From positions 558,001 through 622,000 of the forward strand of contig CAXXHN010000002.1 of assembly GCA_963663735.2 (NCBI GenBank): a stretch of 64,000 nt of DNA, given 5' to 3'. Below the pieces are notes generated by a model. That model ran no database searches and was not told where the DNA came from. It saw only the letters and a list, made by a program, of their open reading frames with translations. Position numbers and translations under genes: made by a program. The stretch's first letter is position 1; each line of letters opens with the position of its first letter. The stretch comes from G963663735 sp963663735 (GTDB lineage: Bacteria > Acidobacteriota > UBA6911 > RPQK01 > JAPXNP01). Of the stretch, positions 17,718 through 25,927 are shown piece after piece.

Positions 17718-18911
17718 ATGATCAGCAGAATAGCAGAGGATCTATACGCTTCTGAATTAGAGGGAATCAGGGAAAAGGGACTCTACAAGAAGGAAAGGGT
17801 CATCACGGCTCCCCAGGGGGCGGAGGTTGGAACTGAGGACGGGGCTGCCATTAATTTCTGCGCCAACAATTACCTGGGAATGGCCAACGATCCCGAGATT
17901 GTGGAAGCCGCCAAAGGAGCGCTTGATAAATGGGGTTATGGTATGGCTTCAGTTCGCTTCATCTGCGGAACCCAATCCATACATAAGCAGTTGGAAAGAG
18001 AGATAGCCGCGTTTTTCGGCAAGGATGATTCCATACTTTACGCCTCATGTTTCGATGCCAATGGCGGATTATTTGAAACGATCCTGGGGCCTGAAGACGT
18101 GGTCATCAGCGATGCCCTGAACCATGCCAGCATAATTGACGGAGTCAGGCTCTGTAAAGCCCAGAGGAGGATCTACCAGCACGCTGACATGAACAGCCTT
18201 GAGGAACAGTTAAAGACTTCGTCCGAAGCGCGAATTAAACTAATTGCCACTGACGGGGTATTCAGCATGCATGGAGACCTTGCTCCCTTACCGGAGATTT
18301 GCGACCTGGCAGAGAAATATGAAGCCATGGTGATGATAGACGAATGCCATGCCACTGGATTTATCGGGAAAACCGGCCGGGGTACACCTGAGCATTTCGG
18401 GGTCGCTGACCGGATCGACATAATTACCAGTACCCTGGGCAAGGCGGTTGGGGGAGCTTCCGGAGGATTTACCACAGCCCGCCGGGAAATTGTCGATCTC
18501 CTCCGGCAGCGGTCCCGGCCTTATCTTTTCTCAAATTCCGTGGCCCCTTCCGTTGTCGCTGCTTCCATAAAGGCATTGGAGCTTATCGATTCCAGGAGAG
18601 ACCTGATTCAGAAACTCCAGAAAAATACGAAGTATTTCCGCTCTGAAATGACGAGGCGCGGCTTCAACATCAAACCAGGGATTCATCCGATTGTGCCGAT
18701 AATGATCGGCGAGGAAAAAACCACGGTGGAGATGGCGCGGTTATTGAATGAAAAAGGCATTTTTGTTGTAGGTTTCAGTTTCCCGGTAGTCCCGAAGGGC
18801 CAGGCCCGGATCAGGGTCCAGGTTTCAGCCGCCCACACCCAGGAACAGCTTGATCTGGCTATTGAGGCATTTACACAGACCGGAAGAGTGGTTGGGCTTC
18901 TTCAGAACTGA
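17718..18911 (+). CDS. kbl: Glycine C-acetyltransferase (2-amino-3-ketobutyrate CoA ligase)
   Basis: Kbl is a PLP enzyme that cleaves 2-amino-3-oxobutyrate with CoA to glycine and acetyl-CoA, the second step of threonine degradation. From the ATG at 17718 the protein has 397 residues, matching the usual 398. An in-frame ATG at 17604 would add 38 basic residues not seen in the family. Motifs include INFCANNYLGMAN (about residues 45-57), ASVRFICGTQ (about 78-87), SCFDANGGLFE, the DALNHASIIDGVR cofactor region, DECHATG and the PLP-lysine segment STLGKAVGGASGG. No threonine dehydrogenase gene is adjacent, so 2-amino-3-oxobutyrate must come from elsewhere. Other alpha-oxoamine synthases are less likely given the strong Kbl match. 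Confidence 0.92.
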   Translation: MISRIAEDLYASELEGIREKGLYKKERVITAPQGAEVGTEDGAAINFCANNYLGMANDPEIVEAAKGALDKWGYGMASVRFICGTQSIHKQLEREIAAFFGKDDSILYASCFDANGGLFETILGPEDVVISDALNHASIIDGVRLCKAQRRIYQHADMNSLEEQLKTSSEARIKLIATDGVFSMHGDLAPLPEICDLAEKYEAMVMIDECHATGFIGKTGRGTPEHFGVADRIDIITSTLGKAVGGASGGFTTARREIVDLLRQRSRPYLFSNSVAPSVVAASIKALELIDSRRDLIQKLQKNTKYFRSEMTRRGFNIKPGIHPIVPIMIGEEKTTVEMARLLNEKGIFVVGFSFPVVPKGQARIRVQVSAAHTQEQLDLAIEAFTQTGRVVGLLQN

Positions 18912-18970
18912 CAGCCTGAGGCAGGTCCGGGAAAGCTGTTATAAATGAGACTCCATACATGATGCAGATA

Positions 18971-19017
18971 CCCTGAAACAGGGACCCGCTTTACGCGGGG
19001 ATTAACCTGTTTCAGGG
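18971..19017. terminator. Nested hairpin between convergent genes, possible bidirectional terminator
   Basis: CCCTGAAACAGG (18971-18982) pairs perfectly with CCTGTTTCAGGG (19006-19017). Inside it, CCCGC (18985-18989) pairs with GCGGG (18995-18999). It sits between the 3' ends of kbl (plus) and the DUF1080 gene (minus). There is no T-run, so an intrinsic terminator role is uncertain. Confidence 0.45.
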
Positions 19018-19072
19018 ATGGTTCCTTGATGGTTCCCGGAATTCATTTCTGTTTTTCGGGAGGTGTAGACAC

Positions 19073-19810
19073 TTAATCCAGAAGCTTGGCGGTCTGCTCA
19101 GGAGTGGTTATTCCCGGAGGCAGTTCCAGGATTTTAATGTTGCGGAAATGGATCTCCTTGCCTTCAGACTCCAGGCAGAGATAACCTTTCTTGACACTGG
19201 AATGGCTGACTCCATTAACAAATTTTCCGTTTACTGAGAGTTTGATTACCCCATCTACGGCTACTACATCGTAAACATTCCACTCACCTTTGCCCTTGCA
19301 GCGATTTTCAATAGATTTACTACGCCTCCCGCGAGGATTATCCGGAGTGGTTTTCATGTCTCCGGCTCCGAAAAGCTCCCCATGGACATAGGCAATTGGA
19401 GGTGTCACTCCATCCCGCACATTCTGGTTGACCCAGTCAAGTTCGAGCATCTGGATTTCCATGCCGGAAGGCAGGTTTTTGCCTTCCGGAACCTCTCCTT
19501 CGCTCCAGGCAAATACACCGGAGTTTCCGCCGGCTTCCATGTGCATCCATTCAATGTGAAGCAGAAAATTTTCGTACTGCCTGTCTGAGCGCATAACTCC
19601 GATCGGCATGCCCTTGCATATTAACAGGCCATCTTTGACATACCAGGTGTCTTCATCAGTATTGACATTTACCCATCCGGTCAGGTCTTTTCCGTTGAAG
19701 AGATCCCTCCACTGCGGCACGTCTTCAGCCAGGATGAAGCTGCTTAAGCTGAGGATGGTGGAGAGTAACACAACCGCCATTACTGGCAGTCTTAAATAAT
19801 TGTTTTTCAT
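19073..19810 (-). CDS. Secreted DUF1080 (3-keto-disaccharide hydrolase family) protein
   Basis: This 245-residue protein has an N-terminal signal peptide (about residues 1-28, ending FILAED) followed by a DUF1080 beta-sandwich with a concanavalin-like fold. Typical sequences are WRDLFNGKDLTGWVNVN (about 33-49), YVKDGLLICKG, a YENFLLHIEWMHMEAGGNSGVF stretch and the C-terminal GYLCLESEGKEIHFRNIKI. Family members cleave 3-keto-glycosides formed by Gfo/Idh/MocA oxidoreductases, which fits the exported oxidoreductases elsewhere in this window. It is a single gene preceded by an AAAGGA ribosome site. The substrate is not predictable. Confidence 0.85.
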   Translation of the reverse strand: MKNNYLRLPVMAVVLLSTILSLSSFILAEDVPQWRDLFNGKDLTGWVNVNTDEDTWYVKDGLLICKGMPIGVMRSDRQYENFLLHIEWMHMEAGGNSGVFAWSEGEVPEGKNLPSGMEIQMLELDWVNQNVRDGVTPPIAYVHGELFGAGDMKTTPDNPRGRRSKSIENRCKGKGEWNVYDVVAVDGVIKLSVNGKFVNGVSHSSVKKGYLCLESEGKEIHFRNIKILELPPGITTPEQTAKLLD

Positions 19811-20177
19811 TTAAATATCCTTTCAGGGAATTTTATTTATATTAAGGAATCTTTTTGATCCAGGGGAAATATTACATGAGAGCTGAGCGGTAAGATAGTT
19901 TATTTATGGCCTGGTAAACCTGATTTTTACCCTGGATCTAACCGCGATGAGCAGTATGCCTGATTTTTGGCTGGCATCTTGATCTGGGCTTGGCGTCAAA
20001 ATGCAGGAGAGCAAAAAACAGGGATATCAAGCGGCGAATGTTATTTGCGGCGTTAATATTCTGCCTGGTTGTCATCCCCAATAAACCAGTTTCTGAATCT
20101 TCATTTCCCGGCAGGGCATAACACTGATTAGCTTTCCGATTTTGAAATTTCCATGGCAGGGCTAAGGGAGGTGGAAA
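19811..20177. other. Divergent intergenic region
   Basis: These 367 bases lie between the start of the DUF1080 gene and the small CxxC protein gene. No coding frame, RNA gene or clear promoter pair was recognised. Confidence 0.4.
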
Positions 20178-20372
20178 ATGGCTGTTAACAAACTTTCTGA
20201 AAAAACCAGATGTGACATTTCATATAGCGATATCGAGAAAAACACGAGAGAATTCCTGGAACTGGCAGCAGCACCAAGGTTTGTCTGCCGGAAGTGCAGG
20301 AGGATTGCAGTGGATAAAAAGAACCTTTGCAAACCAAAAAAACTTAAGGTCAAAGACGAAGAAAAAGAATGA
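20178..20372 (+). CDS. Small conserved-looking CxxC protein
   Basis: This 64-residue basic protein has a strong GGGAGG ribosome site 6 bases before its ATG and a good terminator after it, so it is very likely translated. Residues 38-52 (CRKCRRIAVDKKNLC) contain a CxxC followed by a single Cys 11 residues later, a possible small metal-binding or redox-active motif. The N-terminal 35 residues look helical and acidic/polar, and the tail is lysine- and glutamate-rich. It has no signal peptide. I do not recognise a named family with certainty. It is a monocistronic unit between two divergent or convergent genes. Confidence 0.65.
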   Translation: MAVNKLSEKTRCDISYSDIEKNTREFLELAAAPRFVCRKCRRIAVDKKNLCKPKKLKVKDEEKE

Positions 20373-20399
20373 GAAAATCCAGGTAACCGCTGTCTTAAA

Positions 20400-20440
20400 A
20401 CCGGGGCTGATTACTGGATATAACAGCCCCGGTATTTTAG
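20400..20440 (+). terminator. Rho-independent terminator after the small CxxC gene
   Basis: ACCGGGGCTG (20400-20409) pairs perfectly with CAGCCCCGGT (20424-20433) over a 14-base loop, followed by ATTTTAG. It lies 28 bases after the stop codon and also close to the 3' end of the convergent TIM-barrel gene, so it may serve both. Confidence 0.75.
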
Positions 20441-20459
20441 GTAATTGTTATCAAGAAGC

Positions 20460-21425
20460 CTAGGCAAACACGACTTTGCGGATAGCATCCCTGGTCAGCT
20501 TGACCGCTTTCCAGTCGTCCTGTTTGGTTTCTTCTGGATTATCCTGGGGCTTTTGTCCGTTGTTTTCCGGCCTCGCGCGCCTCAGGCTTGATTCAATTCC
20601 CCAGAAACCCTTGTATCCGCTTTCCTTGGCTGTTTTCAGGCAAGCTTCCAGGTCCCAGTTGGGGACATGGGTACCATCAGGCATCCAGGCGGACTTGACT
20701 GAAACGCCTTTGGCGTAGGGCATTGCCATTTTTATGGCTTCAATAATATTCGCGTCTTTATTATAGTTGCCAAAATCGGGAAGTATTCCGAAATGAGGGC
20801 TGTCTATCTCCCTGCACAGGGCAGGCAGCCATTTGGGGTCAGATGAAATACCTCCATGGTTCTCAATTACCACGTTGATCTTGAATTCCTTGGCATATTC
20901 GATCAGGGCGCCAAACGATTCAACCGCTCTCTTAATGGCATCAGGGTCTTCTGCGGGAGTATTGCCGGCACCCCTGGCATTGCACCGGATGGTATGGCAT
21001 CCGAGGAAAGCGGCTATTTCCACCCATTTCCGGTGGTTTATGGCGGCCTGCATTCTTTCAGCTTTGTCCTTCGCAACCATATTCCCTTCTTCATCAACCA
21101 TGATGAGTACGTTTTTGATCCCGTATTCCTCAGCATTTTTGTTCAAGCGATTCAGGTAACCGGCCCGAGGTGATTCGAAAAAGTTATTAACGTATTCCAG
21201 TCCATCCAGCTCAAAATCCTCCCTGCAGATCCTGTGCAGGTCGGTCAGTTTCCAGACTCCCGCGTTGAAACTGCGAATCAGCGACCAGGAGGCCAGGGAA
21301 ATCTTGTTTTCCTGGGGAATGGGATGAGCAAAAGCTGCGGGGAAGGGCAGTACGTTGGCCATTCCGGCACAGGCTCCGGCAACGGCTGCCCTGCCGAGAA
21401 AGTTTCTTCTGTTTATGGTCTCCAT
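20460..21425 (-). CDS. Tat-exported sugar phosphate isomerase/epimerase-like TIM-barrel protein
   Basis: This 321-residue protein begins with a twin-arginine signal (NRRNFLGRAAVAGACAG, residues 5-21), so it is exported folded. The rest is a xylose-isomerase-like TIM barrel (AP endonuclease 2 superfamily). Visible active-site-type motifs are VVIENHGG (about residues 185-192), HFGILPDFGNY (about 210-220), KGVSVKSAW and GFWGIESS near the end. These positions normally supply metal-binding Glu, Asp and His residues. Exported members of this family often accompany Gfo/Idh/MocA and DUF1080 proteins in glycan-degrading bacteria. No specific substrate can be assigned. Confidence 0.82.
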   Translation of the reverse strand: METINRRNFLGRAAVAGACAGMANVLPFPAAFAHPIPQENKISLASWSLIRSFNAGVWKLTDLHRICREDFELDGLEYVNNFFESPRAGYLNRLNKNAEEYGIKNVLIMVDEEGNMVAKDKAERMQAAINHRKWVEIAAFLGCHTIRCNARGAGNTPAEDPDAIKRAVESFGALIEYAKEFKINVVIENHGGISSDPKWLPALCREIDSPHFGILPDFGNYNKDANIIEAIKMAMPYAKGVSVKSAWMPDGTHVPNWDLEACLKTAKESGYKGFWGIESSLRRARPENNGQKPQDNPEETKQDDWKAVKLTRDAIRKVVFA

Positions 21426-21758
21426 TGTTTCATTCCTCCGGTTGATAGATTAATCAGGTTAATTTTAAGTTAACTCTAATATATCTCCGGGGAATAAACC
21501 ATGAAATTTTTTCAGCCTGCGAGAAATTTGAGATCAGTATCCTGGTTGGAGGAATCGAAGGTGGAGACAGTTTTTATACATTATCGGCTTCAATGGAGAA
21601 ACTGATGAAAAAACAAGAGTAGGTGATTTTCAATTATGTACAATGGCATTAATATACCGTAGAGACGGATAAATTGGATTTTATGAGGATTTTAAGTCAG
21701 GCAAGAATATTTTGGGATTTGAAGCCCCTTTAAGTATTCCTTGCCAAAGGAGGATAAA
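21426..21758. other. Divergent intergenic region
   Basis: These 333 bases lie between the TIM-barrel gene and the SIMPL gene and should hold promoters in both directions. No clear -35/-10 pair, hairpin or small gene was recognised. Confidence 0.4.
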
Positions 21759-22478
21759 GTGCCGCAAAACAGCAAAGCGAGTGCATTCATCCTGGGTGTA
21801 TTTATACTCCTCGGATTATCAGCTTTGGGTTACCTGGTGGGTGACGCAGCGATACAGTATAAACAATACGAGCGAAGCGTAACCGTAAAAGGTTTGTCTG
21901 AGCACGAATATGACGCGGATATCGTGATATGGCCAATCCAGTTCACGGCAGCGGGAAACGATATCGAAAGCCTGTATGGTTCAATTGATGCCAGCACCAA
22001 CAGGATTAAGGATTTTCTGGTTGAAAAAGGCATTGGCCCGGAAGAGGTGAGCCTTGCCGCGCCAGCCATAACTGACAAATTAGCTCAGCAGTATGGGAGC
22101 AATGACAGGCCTGAATTTCGATATACCGCGTTGCAGACAGTTACAGTTTATTCAAAAAATATAAATGCCGTACGATCGGTGATGAGTTCATTATCTCAAC
22201 TTGGCAAGAAAGGCATTGTTTTCACTGCTGATAACTATCAAGCCCAGACCGAATACATATTTTCGAGGTTGAATGAAGTCAAGCCCGAAATGATCGAGGA
22301 AGCCACGCGCAATGCGAGAGATGTCGCGGAAAGGTTTGCGTCGGATTCCCAGAGCAGCCTGGGCAAAATAAAAAGGGCATCGCAAGGGCAGTTCAGCATA
22401 AATGACAGGGACAAGAACAATCCCCATATCAAGACAGTTCGCGTGGTTTCAACGGTTGAATACTATCTTTCAGATTAG
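21759..22478 (+). CDS. SIMPL (DUF541) domain protein
   Basis: The start is taken as GTG at 21759, because AAAGGAGG lies at 21746-21753, five bases upstream. A TTG at 21741 would place that ribosome site inside the gene. This gives 239 residues. One N-terminal membrane helix (about residues 6-30) anchors a periplasmic SIMPL domain with VTVKGLSEHEYDADIVIWPI near its start and KTVRVVSTVEYYLSD at the end. SIMPL proteins form large periplasmic or outer-membrane-associated assemblies of poorly known role. The gene stands alone, followed by a gene-poor region. Confidence 0.85.
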   Translation: MPQNSKASAFILGVFILLGLSALGYLVGDAAIQYKQYERSVTVKGLSEHEYDADIVIWPIQFTAAGNDIESLYGSIDASTNRIKDFLVEKGIGPEEVSLAAPAITDKLAQQYGSNDRPEFRYTALQTVTVYSKNINAVRSVMSSLSQLGKKGIVFTADNYQAQTEYIFSRLNEVKPEMIEEATRNARDVAERFASDSQSSLGKIKRASQGQFSINDRDKNNPHIKTVRVVSTVEYYLSD

Positions 22479-22608
22479 AGAAGATTATGGAAACTGACCG
22501 GAAATCAATTACAGACACCCAGCCGGTCTCTTTTAGTTGAGGTTAAATGAAGGAGACAGGCTCCCCGGAAAACTATCTTGGATTATCTCCTTCTCCCAGT
22601 CCTGATAA

Positions 22609-22860
22609 GGTAATAAATACGAAGAAAAACTGCAGGTTATTGCAGGGGTATTCACAAAAGAAGGTGAAATAATTGGGTCGTATGAAGAAGAAATAGTCCT
22701 GAAAGTCAATGATGCCGGGCAACTAGAAACCGGTTCCGCCGAAAAGGATGTTCTCATTATTCTTTCAGATGAAGGCGTTCCTGAATCGGTAAAAGTGGTT
22801 GTTCGGTCGATTACAAGTCCCGAATCAGAAGGATTTGTCACCCTTTCACTTGCAGGGTAG
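22609..22860 (+). pseudogene. Remnant of an unidentified protein gene (C-terminal piece)
   Basis: The plus frame reads 83 codons of protein-like composition (EEKLQVIAGVFTKEGEIIG near the start, DVLIILSDEGVPESVKVVV in the middle, FVTLSLAG at the end) before a TAG. It is preceded directly by TGA TAA in frame and has no start codon or ribosome site at its left end. The alternating hydrophobic pattern suggests beta-strands, loosely like the tail of secreted VWA-type proteins. I read it as the leftover 3' end of a deleted gene, but chance cannot be excluded. Confidence 0.35.
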
Positions 22861-22947
22861 TGTTGAGACTTATTGGAATGTCCAAAAATGTCTGATTTCA
22901 ACACAAATGCGACACATTCCACCCAAAAATTAAGGGAGGTTTTTAAG

Positions 22948-22980
22948 GTCTCATGAAAGAAATGATTTCTTTCATGAGAC
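22948..22980. repeat. Perfect 15-bp inverted repeat
   Basis: GTCTCATGAAAGAAA (22948-22962) and TTTCTTTCATGAGAC (22966-22980) are exact reverse complements separated by three bases. A ribosome-site-like AGGGAGG lies just upstream (22933-22939). No T-run follows. It could be a transcription terminator, a mobile-element end or an operator. Confidence 0.6.
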
Positions 22981-23297
22981 TAGGGTTTAACAATCCCAGT
23001 CTGGTTCGCCGAAGCTGGTCATCGCACTACATGGAAAAGATCCTCAGGCGGGCCTCTGCGAATCAGATTCCGGTTGGATTTGTCGCTTGAGGAGATGAAA
23101 CTGATTATGGTTGGTACTTTGGTAGAATTTCCGGAGTAAGGCAGGCTTGGCTGCTCGTCGATATGGAGTATTGCAACAATAGTTGCCTATGGTAGCGAAC
23201 TTAGGCTGAAGAATGTGGCGGAAGTCTTTGTGCCAGCAATACCAGTTTTCTGGCTTGTTGAATTGGGAGTGATTCTGTCATTTAGTTGCTGGAGAAT

Positions 23298-23624
23298 TTA
23301 ATTCTTTTTCTTCTGTATGGACAGAGATTTTTCAGCCCATTTAATCAATTCATCCCGATTATCCAGAATGTCCGGGGGAATCTCAAAATATGAAAGGATT
23401 GTTGGCCTGTCCGGGAACGGCTTGAACGGCTCGGAGCTTTCAGCAATAAAACTGTCTTTGTTTGTTTCATCAACCTTCAAATAAGCTACATTGTTCGCCA
23501 CAAGGCCAAACATCAGCCCGTCACGGTAAAGTCCGAAACCTCCAAACATTCTCTGTACATAGACTTCACCCCATCCTGAGAATTGTTCAAGAATATATTC
23601 AATAAAGTCGTCTGAAACATCCAT
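23298..23624 (-). CDS. TfoX N-terminal domain protein
   Basis: This 108-residue protein matches the TfoX_N domain. RMFGGFGLYRDGLMFGLVANNVAYLKVDE (about residues 25-53) is the signature of the family, followed by FSYF/LSYFEIPP near residue 80. Stand-alone TfoX_N proteins are small cytoplasmic proteins of unknown function, and only full-length TfoX is known as a competence regulator. The ribosome site is weak. It is isolated between two gene-poor stretches, beside the MITE-like element. Confidence 0.85.
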   Translation of the reverse strand: MDVSDDFIEYILEQFSGWGEVYVQRMFGGFGLYRDGLMFGLVANNVAYLKVDETNKDSFIAESSEPFKPFPDRPTILSYFEIPPDILDNRDELIKWAEKSLSIQKKKN

Positions 23625-23767
23625 ATGATATTCAAATGAGTTTACAGCATCTGTAGATCAGAGATGAGGTTTATTGCTTAGACATGAATTTCCTGTAGAG
23701 ATCCGATCTTGCTTTTCTGGTGATTCTGCGTTTGAAACTAAGGGGGTGAGGAATTCTCTACTAAATG

Positions 23768-23775
23768 GTTTCGAA
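23768..23775. repeat. Target-site duplication, left copy
   Basis: GTTTCGAA directly before the left terminal inverted repeat; the right copy is at 24232-24239. Confidence 0.75.
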
Positions 23776-24231
23776 CAGTACTGTCCGGTTAACGCTTGCT
23801 AGTCGCCCAGTAAACCTTGGCAATAAAATGAGTTAAGTGGAAAATCAAAATTTTTCGATTTCAAATTAATCTACCCAACTAACCTTGGTTTTTCTATTGC
23901 TGAATATAGGAGTCCCGGAGGGACGTTAGCCAATAGCCCAGGGTGAGCGGCAGCGAACTCTGGGTAAACAGTCTTGCGACAAAAATTTAGCCCTGGCAAG
24001 GGCGGCAGAAATTTCCAATACAAAATTTTCGGCAAACGTTGCTTGGTACTGTTTGAGCTAACAAAGAATAAAGGTGTTGATCAATCAATGGCAGAAAAGT
24101 CGCAAGTTTTGAGAGTGCACTTGTTTAAAAAACTACTATTTTTCAGCTGTTTAGTCAAAAAAATCCTGGATTCGGAAAAGGGGAACCCTCTAACCAGTTG
24201 AAATTATTCTACTTTTAACCGGACAGTACTG
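23776..24231. mobile_element. MITE-like non-autonomous element, 456 bp
   Basis: Perfect 17-bp terminal inverted repeats bound the element: CAGTACTGTCCGGTTAA at 23776-23792 and its exact reverse complement at 24215-24231. The flanking GTTTCGAA at 23768-23775 is repeated at 24232-24239, an 8-bp target-site duplication. The interior has no transposase frame. It should be moved by a related full-length DDE-transposase insertion sequence elsewhere in the genome. The IS family cannot be assigned with certainty from the ends. Confidence 0.8.
23912..23964. repeat. REP-like palindromic module inside the MITE
   Basis: GTCCCGGAGGGAC (23912-23924) forms a 5-bp stem with a 3-base loop. CCCAG (23937-23941) then pairs with CTGGG (23960-23964) around GTGAGCGGCAGCGAA-type sequence. 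Paired short stems of this style recur as dispersed intergenic repeats in many environmental Gram-negative genomes; that link is from memory and has not been checked. Confidence 0.45.
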
Positions 24232-24602
24232 GTTTCGAAGTGAAATCACGTTTTTCTGGATCTGACGGATACTCCCTAACCGCTGGCATGCAGAGTTCGT
24301 GACCCTATGGACATGATATGAGAAGGGGTTTAATATTGACCTGGATAACATCTACGAATGAATACGTGGATGAGTGTGAAATTAGAGAGAAGATGGATAT
24401 CAGCAAGATTTTGAAAAAATATCCAAGGGCATCTTCCACGGACAAAAATAAACAATTTTGCGTCTTATGCTGTCAGCCTTGGAAAACGACTAAAAAAATG
24501 GATGAATGAGCTGGGAAACGGCTTGGAGAGGAATTTTTTAACCTCGCTACACTCTGGAAAAATCCAGTGAATTCAGCCGTTGGCTCAAGCAGGAAAGAGG
24601 CG

Positions 24603-25793
24603 ATGAGGTTGAAGCTTTTACTACGCAAACTTGTGGGAAAGCTCCTGCTAATTTCAATCACGCTGTGTGTACAGGCAGCACTTGTCGCGGAACCCGCTGA
24701 GGTCACGAGGGCTAAATCGCAGATATGGGAACCGGTTTCCATCGAAGCCTTTGCTGATTCGATCAGCCACGCGGTGATGAAATACGAGGAGAAAAAAGCC
24801 CCATACCAGCAGTACTCACCCAGGCAGATTGTCCACATCGCGGAAAACCTTCTCGCCGGGCAGAATGCCAATGGCGGCTGGCCGAAAAACAAGGACTGGA
24901 TCAGAGTTTATTCCGCTGACGAGCTTCCCAGGTTAAGCAGTGGCCGCAGCACCCTGGACAACCGATCAACATGGGCCCAGGTTGACTATCTCGCAAGAGT
25001 TTACCAACAAACAGGACTAAGGAGATACGCAGACTCCGCAACAAGGGGAATTGAGTACATACTGGGCGAGCAACGGCAATCAGGAGGGTGGAGCGGTTTG
25101 GATGTCGAAGCGGTTACCTTCAATGATGATGTCATGAGTGGTGTTTTGCAGACATTGAAGGCCATCATAGAGGACAGGGAGCTTTACGGCTTTACAGGCG
25201 ATGTTATGCTGGAACGCGTAAAAGACTCGTACGACAAGGGGTTGACCTGTGTCCTCAAGTGCCAGATCAAAGTTGGCGATCACCTGACAGCGTGGTGTCA
25301 GCAACACGATCATAAGACCCTGAAGCCCATCTGGGCGCGCGCTTTCGAACCACCTTCCATTGTGACGGAAGAAAGCGTCAGCGTAGTTCGATTCCTGATG
25401 TCCATTGAAAATCCCTCACCGGAAGTCATTGAATCTATCCAGTCTGCCGTCGCATGGTTTGATCATGTCAAGATTCATGGTCTCCGCATCGAGAACATCA
25501 AAGCGGAACCCCTGAAGTTCAACTACCACTGGTCTGACGTTGACCGCGTCGAGGTCAAAGACCCTGAGGCACCTCCCATCTGGACCCGATTCTATGACCT
25601 GAACACAGAGAAGCCTATCTTCTGTACGCAGTGGCGGCAGATCACAAGTAACTACACGGACCTTAGCCGCGAGCGCAGGACAGGTTATAGTTGGTACGGT
25701 TACTATCCAGCCAAGCTGCTGCAGGAAGAGTACCTCAAATGGCAGCAAAAATGGGCACCGGGCCGGGATGTGCTGAAGCCGCGACAGGAATGA
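24603..25793 (+). CDS. pelA: Secreted PL10-family pectate lyase
   Basis: Pectate lyase cleaves polygalacturonate by beta-elimination. The ATG at 24603 places the signal peptide at the N-terminus (LRKLVGKLLLISITLCVQAALVAEP) with an AGGA ribosome site 8 bases upstream. An in-frame start 12 codons earlier is less likely. The 396-residue protein carries PL10 hallmarks: AGQNANGGWPKN (about residues 73-84), STLDNRSTWAQVDYLARVY (about 105-123), TFNDDVMSG (about 167-175) and TAWCQQHDHKTLKP with an ARAFEPPS segment (about 215-245), which hold the catalytic Asp/Arg residues of the family. Substrate-binding tryptophans follow to the C-terminus. It lies just downstream of the MITE region. It would act in the periplasm or outside the cell. 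Confidence 0.88.
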   Translation: MRLKLLLRKLVGKLLLISITLCVQAALVAEPAEVTRAKSQIWEPVSIEAFADSISHAVMKYEEKKAPYQQYSPRQIVHIAENLLAGQNANGGWPKNKDWIRVYSADELPRLSSGRSTLDNRSTWAQVDYLARVYQQTGLRRYADSATRGIEYILGEQRQSGGWSGLDVEAVTFNDDVMSGVLQTLKAIIEDRELYGFTGDVMLERVKDSYDKGLTCVLKCQIKVGDHLTAWCQQHDHKTLKPIWARAFEPPSIVTEESVSVVRFLMSIENPSPEVIESIQSAVAWFDHVKIHGLRIENIKAEPLKFNYHWSDVDRVEVKDPEAPPIWTRFYDLNTEKPIFCTQWRQITSNYTDLSRERRTGYSWYGYYPAKLLQEEYLKWQQKWAPGRDVLKPRQE

Positions 25794-25927
25794 GCGGGAA
25801 ACAAGTCCGCGCTTTGATGATCTCATTTATTGAACATTTACCCGATTCATTAGTAACTATTTCAATTTAAAACACCTGGAATCTCGACTGGATAAATTAG
25901 CGGTGAAAGCCTGGTTAAGGTTGGACA

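Larger units (their letters stand above)
22479..23297. other. Gene-poor region with remnant frame and inverted repeat
   Basis: These 819 bases carry no intact gene. They contain a short plus-strand frame that looks like a gene remnant (22609-22860) and a perfect 15-bp inverted repeat (22948-22980), both listed separately. Together with 23625-24602 this is the least coding part of the window. Confidence 0.55.
23625..24602. other. Gene-poor region containing a MITE-like element
   Basis: This stretch of 978 bases is dominated by the element at 23776-24231. The remaining flanks (23625-23775 and 24232-24602) show no convincing gene. A 63-codon frame at 24318-24509 has no clear ribosome site or recognisable protein character and was not called. 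Confidence 0.5.

Noticed and set aside
22533..22922. Minus-strand frame of 129 codons
   Set aside because: Serine-rich shadow of a more protein-like plus-strand frame, with no start signal.
23974..24201. Seventy-five-codon frame inside the MITE
   Set aside because: It shows no transposase-like motif and no ribosome site. It is more likely chance coding potential in a non-autonomous element.
24318..24509. Sixty-three-codon frame before the pectate lyase gene
   Set aside because: It contains a few cysteines but has no convincing ribosome site or family resemblance.
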